Shown: positions 1-5,508, numbered from the stretch's first letter. The stretch: 7,749 bases of DNA from Oscillospiraceae bacterium (GCA_015068175.1 SVLA01000098.1:1-7749); one strand, 5' to 3'. The notes: a model not told the origin generated them from the sequence alone. A program made the numbers and translations.

Positions 1-90
1 TCGAGGGATCTTCGCATTTCGTTCTTGATTGCAGTAAAATCGGTGCCAAGATCCCTCCACGCGGCTTCGCCTTGGTCGGGATGACAGCAC
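1..90. repeat. Dispersed intergenic repeat fragment with inverted repeat
   Basis: A 10-bp perfect inverted repeat (GAGGGATCTT at 3-12, AAGATCCCTC at 48-57) is followed by a stretch ending TCGGGATGAC near 76-85. This arrangement of a ..GATCCCTC.. arm and a ..GGGATGAC.. end is typical of short non-coding repeats scattered between genes in many bacteria, including gut Clostridia; that link is from memory and was not searched. It lies downstream of trmB on the minus strand and has no T-tract, so it is not a convincing terminator. The element may continue beyond the left edge of the window. Confidence 0.45.
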
Positions 91-114
91 TTTGTGTAAT
101 TTCTACTGCTACCG

Positions 115-128
115 TAAACAACAATTTA
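115..128 (+). repeat. 14-mer TAAACAACAATTTA, copy 1 (overlaps trmB stop)
   Basis: The 14-mer TAAACAACAATTTA covers the trmB stop codon (126-128 read on the minus strand). It is identical to 964-977 and matches the reverse complement of 842-855 at 13 of 14 positions. Its ends TAAA/TTTA are complementary. The copies bracket trmB on both sides. Function is unknown; it may be the border of a repeat element. Confidence 0.5.
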
Positions 129-803
129 CGCTTCTTCGTTATTTTTCTCTTCCTTGGGCAGGGTGAAGGGTTTGCAGACCACTTCACAGCGGTTGATGGG
201 GGTGCCCAGGGCGTGGAATTTTTCCTCGTAGCCGGTCATGATGCCCACGATGCCATGCTCGTGGAGATTCCGGGTCAGATTTTTCACTTCCAGGCCGCAG
301 GCTGCAAACTCCTCCACGGAGAACTCGAAGAGGGGGGCGTTGTCGGTCTTGAAGTGGAATTCGCCGCCGGCGCGGACCACCCGGCAATATTTATCCAGGA
401 AACCCCGGTGGGTCAGGCGGCGCTTGGCGTTTTTCTTCCGGGGCCAGGGGTCCGGGAAATTGATGAACAGCCGGTCGATCTCCTGACCGGCGAAGATCTC
501 CTCGATATTGGCCACGTCCATGTCGATGAAAAATACATTGGTCAGGCCCATGCCCTTGGCTTTTTCCATAGCTACCACCATGGCTTCCCGGCACCGCTCC
601 ACGGCGATGAGCAGAACGTCGGGATGGGCCTGGGCGGTCTCGGCGGTAAATTTGCCTTTGCCGCAGCCTACTTCCACCCAGAGGGCGGCGGCGTCCGGCT
701 TCAGGCTCCGCCAGTTGCCCTTCAGAGCCGCCGGCTCGGCGATGCGGTAGCTGCCGCAGGCCTCCATCCGGGGGTGGAGATTTTTCATTTTACGCATTCT
801 CAT
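126..803 (-). CDS. trmB: tRNA (guanine-N7-)-methyltransferase TrmB
   Basis: This cytoplasmic enzyme uses S-adenosylmethionine to methylate N7 of guanosine-46 in the tRNA variable loop. The 225-residue protein is full length for the bacterial family. Visible signatures are the basic start MRMRKMKNLHP, the SAM-binding glycine loop VEVGCGKGKF (residues 43-52), an acidic residue after the next strand (AVERC, 67-71), the family hallmark FPDPWPRKKNAKRRL (116-130) with the catalytic-region Asp in PDPW, and the C-terminal TGYEEKF motif (190-196). The start at 803 is supported by GGAGG (812-816, minus strand) with an 8-nt spacer. It is transcribed divergently from the csoR-like gene and appears to be a single-gene unit here. 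The stop codon lies inside a 14-mer repeated twice upstream of the gene. The assignment is firm. Confidence 0.96.
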   Translation of the reverse strand: MRMRKMKNLHPRMEACGSYRIAEPAALKGNWRSLKPDAAALWVEVGCGKGKFTAETAQAHPDVLLIAVERCREAMVVAMEKAKGMGLTNVFFIDMDVANIEEIFAGQEIDRLFINFPDPWPRKKNAKRRLTHRGFLDKYCRVVRAGGEFHFKTDNAPLFEFSVEEFAACGLEVKNLTRNLHEHGIVGIMTGYEEKFHALGTPINRCEVVCKPFTLPKEEKNNEEA

Positions 804-827
804 ATGGGATTCCTCCAGTAAGGATCA

Positions 828-855
828 ATTATATGATGAGTTAATTTGTTGTTTA
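828..855 (-). promoter_or_regulatory. Probable trmB promoter
   Basis: On the minus strand a perfect -10 box TATAAT (828-833) is preceded, after 16 bp, by a weak -35-like TAAACA (850-855, 4 of 6 matches to TTGACA). The trmB start is 25 bp downstream, giving a short leader that contains the Shine-Dalgarno. The -35 box overlaps the inverted 14-mer repeat copy. The -10 is convincing; the -35 is weak. Confidence 0.45.
842..855 (-). repeat. 14-mer repeat, inverted copy 2
   Basis: The plus strand reads TAATTTGTTGTTTA. Its reverse complement TAAACAACAAATTA differs from copies 1 and 3 (115-128, 964-977) at one position. Together with copy 3 it forms a 10-bp perfect outer inverted repeat (846-855 with 964-973) around the 87-bp palindromic element. 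Confidence 0.5.
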
Positions 856-864
856 TGCAGTCAT

Positions 865-951
865 CGCGTAGGGGCGACCCTTGCGGTCGCCCTTCGCCGA
901 AGGCGCAAAAGATCTCGCATTTAGGGCGACCGCAAGGGTCGCCCCTACGCG
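865..951. repeat. 87-bp palindromic element with perfect 29-bp arms
   Basis: The arms at 865-893 and 923-951 are exact reverse complements over 29 bp, separated by a 29-bp spacer. Each arm is itself a hairpin (GGGCGACC, 5-nt loop CTTGC, GGTCGCCC), so the element can fold as one long stem or as a cruciform-like set of small stems. It carries no credible coding sequence; the minus-strand reading frame across it translates only repeat sequence. The ends read CGCGTAGGGG...CCCCTACGCG, resembling the CGTAGGG ends of elements at 2209-2330. It looks like a miniature, non-autonomous dispersed repeat in the trmB/csoR intergenic region. No target-site duplication was seen. Confidence 0.8.
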
Positions 952-963
952 GGCTTGTTCTCT

Positions 964-977
964 TAAACAACAATTTA
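964..977 (+). repeat. 14-mer TAAACAACAATTTA, copy 3
   Basis: This copy is identical over 14 nt to copy 1 at 115-128 and nearly inverse to copy 2 at 842-855. It sits 12 nt beyond the right arm of the 87-bp palindrome. Confidence 0.5.
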
Positions 978-1051
978 TCTTCCTGACGAAACATTATATC
1001 AGATATCCATCCATCCGTCAAAACATTTTCACAAATATCCCCCTGCCGGGC

Positions 1052-1080
1052 TTGCGAAATAGGCTTTATTGAGGTATAAT
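1052..1080 (+). promoter_or_regulatory. Promoter of the csoR-like/comEB unit
   Basis: A -35 box TTGCGA (1052-1057, 4 of 6 matches) and a perfect -10 box TATAAT (1075-1080) are separated by an ideal 17-bp spacer. The predicted transcription start is near 1087, leaving a leader of about 20 nt before the repressor gene. A C/G-rich stretch just upstream (about 1034-1050, ATCCCCCTGCCGGG) is a loose candidate for an autoregulatory CsoR-type operator, but its symmetry is weak. Confidence 0.7.
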
Positions 1081-1107
1081 AGGCCAAAATGAGAGAAAGC
1101 AGGTGGA

Positions 1108-1452
1108 ATGATGGGCCATCATCACGACCATGAACAGGAACACGACCATGCCTATATGCACGAACACGGCATTGCCCACAGCCATGGCCATGTCCACGAA
1201 AATCAAAAAGCGGTCCTCAACCGCCTGGCCCGGGCCATCGGTCATCTGGAAAAGGTGAAGCGGATGGTGGAGGAAGGTCAGGATTGTTCCGATGTGCTGG
1301 TGCAGTTGGCGGCGGTGCGGTCGGCTTTGGACAATACGGGCAAGGTGATTTTGCAGGACCATATCCGTCATTGCATGGTGGACGCGGTGGCGGCGGGGGA
1401 TGCCGAAGCCATCGAGGATCTGTGCCAGGCCATCAACAAATTCATGAAATGA
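1108..1452 (+). CDS. CsoR/RcnR-family metal-sensing transcriptional repressor with His-rich N-terminus
   Basis: This is a small all-helical DNA-binding repressor (DUF156 family) that normally releases its operator when it binds Cu(I), Ni/Co or another effector. The core runs from about residue 33 to 114. Cys60, His85 and Cys89 have the same 25- and 4-residue spacing as the Cu(I) ligands Cys36/His61/Cys65 of CsoR, so the metal-binding triad is intact. Before the core, the first 30 residues contain 12 histidines, including HHH at 4-6 and alternating H-x-H at 24-30; this is an unusual extension suggesting extra metal binding. The leader AGAAAGCAGGTG better positions the ATG at 1111 (7-nt spacing) than 1108, so the protein may be 113 rather than 114 residues. 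It is 16 nt from the dCMP deaminase gene. No metal exporter or chaperone gene is adjacent. The family is certain; the metal is not. Confidence 0.9.
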   Translation: MMGHHHDHEQEHDHAYMHEHGIAHSHGHVHENQKAVLNRLARAIGHLEKVKRMVEEGQDCSDVLVQLAAVRSALDNTGKVILQDHIRHCMVDAVAAGDAEAIEDLCQAINKFMK

Positions 1453-1468
1453 TCGGGAGGACAGGACC

Positions 1469-1960
1469 ATGAAACGAACGGATTACATCAGTTGGGACGA
1501 GTATTTTATGGGCATTGCCCTGCTGGCGGCCCGCCGCAGTAAGGACCCCAGCACCCAGGTGGGCGCCTGCATCGTGTCGGAGGACAACATCATCATCTCC
1601 ACCGGCTACAACGGTATGCCCAAAGGCTGCAGCGACGACGAATTCCCCTGGGAGCGGGAAGGTGCGGATACCAAGTATCCCTATGTGGTCCACGCGGAGC
1701 TGAATGCCATCCTCAATGCCAACGGCCGGGACCTCCGGGGCAGCCGGATCTATGTGGCGCTGTTTCCCTGCAACGAGTGCGCCAAGGCCATCATCCAGAG
1801 CGGCGTGAAGGAAGTGCTGTACCTCAGCGACAAGTATAAGGACACCATGGGTAATCTGGCCTCCAAGCGGATGCTGGATGCGGCGGGGGTCAAATATACC
1901 CGGCTGAAGCCGGTTCATGACACCATCACCCTGGACTTCGTGGCGGAAGAGTACAAGTAA
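1469..1960 (+). CDS. comEB: dCMP deaminase (ComEB-type cytidine/deoxycytidylate deaminase)
   Basis: This zinc enzyme deaminates dCMP to dUMP, supplying thymidylate synthase. The 163 residues match the family length. The zinc site is complete: HAE at residues 75-77 (zinc His75 and proton-shuttle Glu77) and PCNEC at 100-104 (zinc Cys101 and Cys104). The N-terminal SWDEYFMGIALLAARRSKDP and the GYNGMPKGC segment (46-54), which lines the nucleotide site in this family, are also typical. The start follows GGGAGG (1455-1460) with an 8-nt spacer. The gene lies 16 nt after the CsoR-like gene with no promoter or terminator between, so the two are probably cotranscribed. It is followed by a palindromic hairpin. 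The dCMP deaminase assignment is strong; the comEB symbol follows Firmicutes usage. Confidence 0.94.
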   Translation: MKRTDYISWDEYFMGIALLAARRSKDPSTQVGACIVSEDNIIISTGYNGMPKGCSDDEFPWEREGADTKYPYVVHAELNAILNANGRDLRGSRIYVALFPCNECAKAIIQSGVKEVLYLSDKYKDTMGNLASKRMLDAAGVKYTRLKPVHDTITLDFVAEEYK

Positions 1961-1968
1961 ATACAATG

Positions 1969-2003
1969 GGCCCGGCAGACGTCTGCCGGGCCTTCGTTTC
2001 TAT
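1969..2003 (+). terminator. Probable intrinsic terminator after dCMP deaminase
   Basis: A perfect 24-bp palindrome (GGCCCGGCAGAC/GTCTGCCGGGCC, 1969-1992) starts 8 nt after the stop codon and is followed by the T-rich but interrupted tail TTCGTTTCTAT. The stem is very stable; with no spacer, the central bases must open to form a loop. Position and tail favour termination of the csoR-comEB transcript. Confidence 0.65.
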
Positions 2004-2032
2004 AGGAGGCGACATCGCAGGGGAGGGTCTTG

Positions 2033-2237
2033 CTCCCGCCGCTCTGTTGAGATTTCCGCCATTGTAACGCCCCTGCGGGGCTACACCACATCCGCCCCCT
2101 GCGGGGGCACCTTCTCCTCCAGGAGAAGGCTTTGGGGACGTCCGCTCCGGCGCAAATCGGAGATTTGCACCACCTCTCCCAAAGGGAGAGGCAAGAGGTG
2201 TGGTGCTACGTAGGGCGCTGGCTGTCTCCCGCCGCTC
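2033..2237. repeat. Composite palindromic repeat block
   Basis: This gene-free block packs consecutive hairpins: GCCCCTGCGGGGC (2069-2081), GCCCCCTGCGGGGGC (2094-2108), CCTTCTCCT/AGGAGAAGG (2110-2129), GCAAATC/GATTTGC (2152-2168) and CCTCTCCC/GGGAGAGG (2173-2191). An outer CACCACA/TGTGGTG pair (2084-2090 with 2199-2205) encloses most of them. A 12-mer CTCCCGCCGCTC occurs on both sides (2033-2044 and 2226-2237). The open reading frame that crosses it on the minus strand is Pro/Gly/Arg-rich repeat translation, not a gene. It resembles nested small dispersed repeats of the kind common in Oscillospirales intergenic DNA. Confidence 0.65.
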
Positions 2238-2360
2238 AGGGCCCCTAATTTTCCCGTAGGGACACCGCTCCTGCGGTGTCCGCGGACACCCGGGGACGGG
2301 TGTCCCTACGCATATCGTAGGGCGCCGGCTCCCCGCCCGCGGGACGGGAAACCCGTCCCC
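2209..2360. repeat. CGTAGGG-bordered palindromic repeat cluster
   Basis: An 11-bp perfect inverted repeat CGTAGGGACAC/GTGTCCCTACG (2255-2265, 2300-2310) encloses two further hairpins: GACACCGC/GCGGTGTC (2261-2280) and GGACACCC/GGGTGTCC (2284-2305). The direct near-repeats CGTAGGGCGCTGGCT (2209-2223) and CGTAGGGCGCCGGCT (2316-2330) flank it, and another hairpin GGGACGGG/CCCGTCCC lies at 2341-2359. The repeated CGTAGGG border is shared with the 865-951 element. No gene is visible here. The remaining bases to 2410 show nothing further. Confidence 0.65.
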
Positions 2361-2416
2361 TGCATTCCCTCTATCGGTCCCCTCGGCCGACACATGGCGG
2401 CAGATACATATATTTC

Positions 2417-2445
2417 TTGTATCTTCAGCAAAGTTGTGTTACAAT
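2417..2445 (+). promoter_or_regulatory. Promoter of the membrane-pair/M20 peptidase operon
   Basis: A -35 box TTGTAT (2417-2422, TTG conserved) and a -10 box TACAAT (2440-2445) have a 17-bp spacer. The -10 is extended by TGT directly upstream (2437-2439), which compensates for the weak -35. The start of the DUF5058-like gene is 32 bp downstream, with its Shine-Dalgarno in between. Confidence 0.6.
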
Positions 2446-2477
2446 AGCAATATCTTCAATTTCGGAGGTGTTTTCCT

Positions 2478-3284
2478 ATGGAATTTCAAGTAAACCATCC
2501 CGTACTGTTTATTATCGCCGGTATTTTGGTGGCGGTGGTCCTGGGTCAGAGCATTTTCTTCCTGCTGAAGGCCCTGAAGCGCAGCAAAGAGCTGGGCATG
2601 GACCAGACCAAGATCAAAAAGACCATCAAGACCGCTGCCGTCTTTACCGTTGCCCCGGCGGTGGCCATCGTCATCAGCGTCATTACCCTGAGTAAAAAAT
2701 TGGGCCTGCCTCTGCCCTGGCTGCGGCTGAGTGTGGTGGGCTCCATGAGCTATGAGACCATCGCGGCCTCCAATGCCCTGGAAGCCATGGGCCAGAGCCT
2801 GGGTTCCACCGATGCCCTGACGGCCCAGCAGTATGTCAACGTCCTGCTGGTCATGACCATCTCCATTATGATGGGCATTTGGCTGGTGCCGGTCATCGGC
2901 AAGAAGCTCCAGAGCGGCATGGCCAGCATGAGCAACCGGGATGCCAAGTGGGCCGATATTTTCCAGAGTTCTCTGTTCATCGGCATGATTGCCGCCTTCC
3001 TGGGCTTCGTGTTCTGCGATGTGAGCCGTCTGTGGGATCCTTCCGCCCGGTACATCACCGAGACCGTCATCGAAAACGGCCTGGAAGTGGAGAAGCAGAT
3101 CCCCGTGTCCGCCACTTCCGGCTTGGTTCCGGTGTGCGTCATGGTGGTGTCCGCCCTGGTGATGGTGGTCTGCGGCCTGGCTATGCGCAAACCCAAGCTG
3201 AAGTGGCTCAGCGAGTATGCCCTGCCCATCTCCCTGCTGGCCGGTATGGCGGTAGCCATCCCCCTCAGCGCCTGGCTGAACTGA
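2478..3284 (+). CDS. DUF5058-like multi-pass membrane protein
   Basis: I recognise this 268-residue protein as resembling the DUF5058 family of uncharacterised Firmicutes membrane proteins; this is from the sequence pattern, not a search. About seven hydrophobic segments are visible, near residues 8-30, 53-71, 80-97, 118-141, 163-181, 213-235 and 248-266. Between the first two is a basic stretch (KRSKELGMDQTKIKK, 34-48) that should face the cytoplasm. The third carries the conserved-looking RLSVVGSMSYETIAASNALE (83-102). There is no signal peptide cleavage site and no ATP-binding motif. GGAGG (2464-2468) lies 9 nt before the ATG. The next gene begins 13 nt after the stop and encodes another small membrane protein with a similar motif, followed by an M20 peptidase. 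I infer a transporter subunit; the substrate is unknown. Confidence 0.8.
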   Translation: MEFQVNHPVLFIIAGILVAVVLGQSIFFLLKALKRSKELGMDQTKIKKTIKTAAVFTVAPAVAIVISVITLSKKLGLPLPWLRLSVVGSMSYETIAASNALEAMGQSLGSTDALTAQQYVNVLLVMTISIMMGIWLVPVIGKKLQSGMASMSNRDAKWADIFQSSLFIGMIAAFLGFVFCDVSRLWDPSARYITETVIENGLEVEKQIPVSATSGLVPVCVMVVSALVMVVCGLAMRKPKLKWLSEYALPISLLAGMAVAIPLSAWLN

Positions 3285-3297
3285 CGGAGGTAGCACA

Positions 3298-3960
3298 ATG
3301 AAGAAAATGAGCTATATGGATTCCGTCCATCGCGACGGCCGCATTTGGAACCTGACCGTCATGGTGCTGCTGATGGCCTTCCCCGTGGCCTGCTGCATTC
3401 TGTTCAATGTCTCTCCCGACTGGCAGGCCCTGGTGGTGGGCCTGGTGGCCACGCTGCCCATGTACTGGGCGGTGGGCATCATCGAGACCATTACCTATGT
3501 GCCCATGCTGGGTGCCGGCGGTTCCTACTTAAGTTTCGTCACCGGCAATATCTCCAACCTGAAAATGCCCTGCGCCCTCAATGCCCTGGAGCAGAACGGC
3601 ATCAGCGCCAACAGCGAGGAGGGGGAGGTCATCTCCACCATCGCCATTGCCACCTCTTCCGTGGTCACCACCATCATTATCCTCATCGGCGTCATCTGCA
3701 TCGTGCCCCTGACCCCCATTCTGGAGGCGGAGGTCCTGGTGCCGGCCTTTGAGCAGATCCTGCCGGCTCTGTTCGGCGGTCTGGGTGTGGCCTTTGTCAG
3801 CAAGAATCTGAAGATCAGTATTGCGCCGATCCTGCTGATGCTGGCGCTGTTCATCTTCGTGCCGGCTCTGAACTCCGGCAGCGTGGGCATTATGGTCCCC
3901 GTGTCCGCGCTGTTCACCATCGCCGTGGCCCGGATCATGTATAAGAAGGGGGCGCTGTAA
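3298..3960 (+). CDS. Multi-pass membrane protein, probable partner of the DUF5058-like protein
   Basis: I do not recognise a named family. The 220 residues hold about six hydrophobic segments, near 18-37, 42-63, 111-138, 147-168, 171-190 and 193-213, with a basic cytoplasm-like N-terminus (MKKMSYMDSVHRDGR). Between segments two and three lies a glycine- and asparagine-rich stretch from 72 to 98 (GAGGSY...GNISN...NALE) followed by GISANSEEGE. The NALExxG pattern also occurs in the preceding protein (NALEAMG, 99-105), suggesting the two are related or co-evolving subunits. The start follows GGAGG (3286-3290) with a 7-nt spacer. The stop codon overlaps the peptidase start (TAATG), which implies translational coupling. 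I infer the second half of a transporter; an enzyme is unlikely as there is no soluble domain. Confidence 0.78.
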   Translation: MKKMSYMDSVHRDGRIWNLTVMVLLMAFPVACCILFNVSPDWQALVVGLVATLPMYWAVGIIETITYVPMLGAGGSYLSFVTGNISNLKMPCALNALEQNGISANSEEGEVISTIAIATSSVVTTIIILIGVICIVPLTPILEAEVLVPAFEQILPALFGGLGVAFVSKNLKISIAPILLMLALFIFVPALNSGSVGIMVPVSALFTIAVARIMYKKGAL

Positions 3961-5390
3961 TGGGTTGGTTTGTATTGGCCGCATTGGCCGCCTTCGTGGC
4001 GGTGGTGGCGGTCCGCACGGCGCTGTTCCGTCCCAAGGCCCAGCCGGCGGCGGAACCCGTGTCGGTTTCCGTGGATGAAAAGAACTGCGTCCGGACCCTC
4101 CAGGCCCTGGTGCAGTGCAGGACTGTTTCCAATGCCGATCCGGCCCTGGAAGACGATGCCGAATTTGAGCGGCTGGTGGCCATGCTGCCCCGGCTGTATC
4201 CCAATGTGTTCGTGGCGGGCGCCATGCAGCGCCTGCCGGACCGGGCATTGCTGATCCGGATCCCCGGCAAGTCCGATAAGGCCCCCACGGTGCTGATGTC
4301 CCACTACGACGTGGTGCCGGTGGACGAGGAAAAGTGGGAAAAGCCTCCCTTCGCCGGCATCATCGAGGATGGCGTGCTGTGGGGCCGGGGCACCCTGGAT
4401 ACCAAAGTCACCATGAATGCGGCGCTGTCCGCGGCGGACAGCCTGGTGGGCCAGGGATTCGTCCCGGAAAACGATGTGTATTTCGCCTTCTCCGGCGGTG
4501 AAGAAGTCAACGGCCGGGGCGCGGTGAATATCGTGGAATACTTCGTGAAAAACCGCATCCAGCCGGCCCTGGTGCTGGATGAAGGCGGCGCCGTGGTGGA
4601 AGGTTCCTTCCCCGGCGTGAAGGCGCCGACGGCCATGGTGGGCATTGCGGAAAAGGGCATGATCAACGCCCAGTTTCGCTGCTGTTCCAATGGCGGCCAC
4701 GCCTCCGCGCCCAAACCCCACACCCCCGTGGGCATCCTGGCCGCCGCCTGCAAGCGGCTGGAGGATCATCCCTTTAAGGGCCATATCACCGGCCCCGTGG
4801 CCATGATGTTCGATACCCTGGGCCGCCATTCCACCCTGCTCTACCGGGTCATTTTCGCCAATATGTGGTGTTTCGGCTGGGTCATCGACCTGCTGGGCCG
4901 GATGTCCGGCGGCGAGATGAACGCCCTGGTCCGGACCACCGTGGCCTTCACCCAAATGGAAGGCAGTTCCGCCCGGAACGTGCTGCCCACCGAGGCCAAA
5001 ATGGTGGCCAATATGCGGCTGAATCCCGCCGATTCCGTGGAATCCGCCCTGGAATATCTGAGTAAGACCGTGGGCGACGAGCAGGTGGAAGTGACTGCCC
5101 TGGAATCCCACGAACCCAGCCCCGTGTCCGAAGTGGATTGCCCCGCCTGGGATAAGGTGGCCGCCGCCGTGAGCCAGACCTGGCCCGGCTGCATCGTCAC
5201 CCCCTATCTAATGGTGCAATGTGCCGATGCCCGGCATTATCGGGACCTGAGCAACCATGTCTACCGGTTCTCTGCCATGGCCCTGACCCCGGCGGAGCGG
5301 GCCACCATCCATGGCAACAACGAACGGATCACCCTGGAGAACATCGTCAAGGCCACCCAGTTCTATGCCCGGCTGCTGAAGATGTCCTGA
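3960..5390 (+). CDS. Membrane-anchored M20 family metallopeptidase (PM20D1/carboxypeptidase S-like)
   Basis: This di-zinc hydrolase cleaves peptides or N-acyl amino acids. The ligands are visible in order: His115 with Asp117 (SHYDVVP), bridging Asp147 (GRGTLDTK), catalytic Glu181 and zinc Glu182 (GGEEVNGRG), Asp207 (VLDEGG) and His451 (IHGNNERI). The dimerisation/lid domain, about 225-375, carries GGHAS (245-249) and NVLP (340-343). The motif CADARHYRDLSNHVYRFSAM (421-440) resembles the TDxRHY...VYRF stretch of PM20D1 and yeast Cps1 rather than ArgE/DapE/PepT. Residues 2-18 form one hydrophobic helix with no preceding positive charge, followed by R19, R24 and K26; the positive-inside rule predicts a cytoplasmic catalytic domain. 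The length (476) fits. AGAAGGGGG (about 3941-3949) serves as the Shine-Dalgarno inside the upstream gene, and the start overlaps its stop. Substrate specificity is unknown. Confidence 0.92.
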   Translation: MGWFVLAALAAFVAVVAVRTALFRPKAQPAAEPVSVSVDEKNCVRTLQALVQCRTVSNADPALEDDAEFERLVAMLPRLYPNVFVAGAMQRLPDRALLIRIPGKSDKAPTVLMSHYDVVPVDEEKWEKPPFAGIIEDGVLWGRGTLDTKVTMNAALSAADSLVGQGFVPENDVYFAFSGGEEVNGRGAVNIVEYFVKNRIQPALVLDEGGAVVEGSFPGVKAPTAMVGIAEKGMINAQFRCCSNGGHASAPKPHTPVGILAAACKRLEDHPFKGHITGPVAMMFDTLGRHSTLLYRVIFANMWCFGWVIDLLGRMSGGEMNALVRTTVAFTQMEGSSARNVLPTEAKMVANMRLNPADSVESALEYLSKTVGDEQVEVTALESHEPSPVSEVDCPAWDKVAAAVSQTWPGCIVTPYLMVQCADARHYRDLSNHVYRFSAMALTPAERATIHGNNERITLENIVKATQFYARLLKMS

Positions 5391-5421
5391 CAGCGGCCTG
5401 ACCCGTGTAACAAAAAGGTAT

Positions 5422-5470
5422 AAAAAGGCCCCAAATGGTACCGGTTTGGTCCATTTGGGGCCTTATTTTG
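5422..5470. terminator. Strong bidirectional intrinsic terminator
   Basis: A 14-bp perfect stem (AAGGCCCCAAATGG at 5425-5438, CCATTTGGGGCCTT at 5451-5464) with a 12-nt loop is flanked by AAAAA on the left and TTATTTT on the right. It therefore has a U-tract in either direction. It separates the convergent peptidase operon (+) and phosphoribosyltransferase gene (-). Confidence 0.9.
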
Positions 5471-5508
5471 GTGCTTTTGGAAGGGTGAAATTTTGCCGAA
5501 TTTTGGGA

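Noticed and set aside
72..821. A 249-residue plus-strand frame opposite trmB
   Set aside because: The minus strand encodes all TrmB motifs with a good Shine-Dalgarno; the plus frame has no recognisable domain.
800..1087. A 95-residue minus-strand reading frame upstream of trmB
   Set aside because: It translates both arms of the perfect inverted repeat, overlaps the trmB start and both promoters, and resembles no protein family.
1926..2393. A 155-residue minus-strand reading frame across the repeat-rich gap
   Set aside because: Its Pro/Gly/Arg-rich sequence is translated palindromes; it overlaps the end of comEB and the terminator and has no convincing ribosome binding site.
1960..2410. CRISPR array, considered because of the many short repeats
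   Set aside because: The repeats are palindromes of differing sequence without regular spacing or unique spacers, and no cas gene is near.
3525..5111. A 528-residue minus-strand frame opposite the membrane protein and peptidase genes
   Set aside because: It is a long His/Gly-rich antisense shadow caused by high third-position GC in the plus-strand genes, whose conserved motifs are clear.
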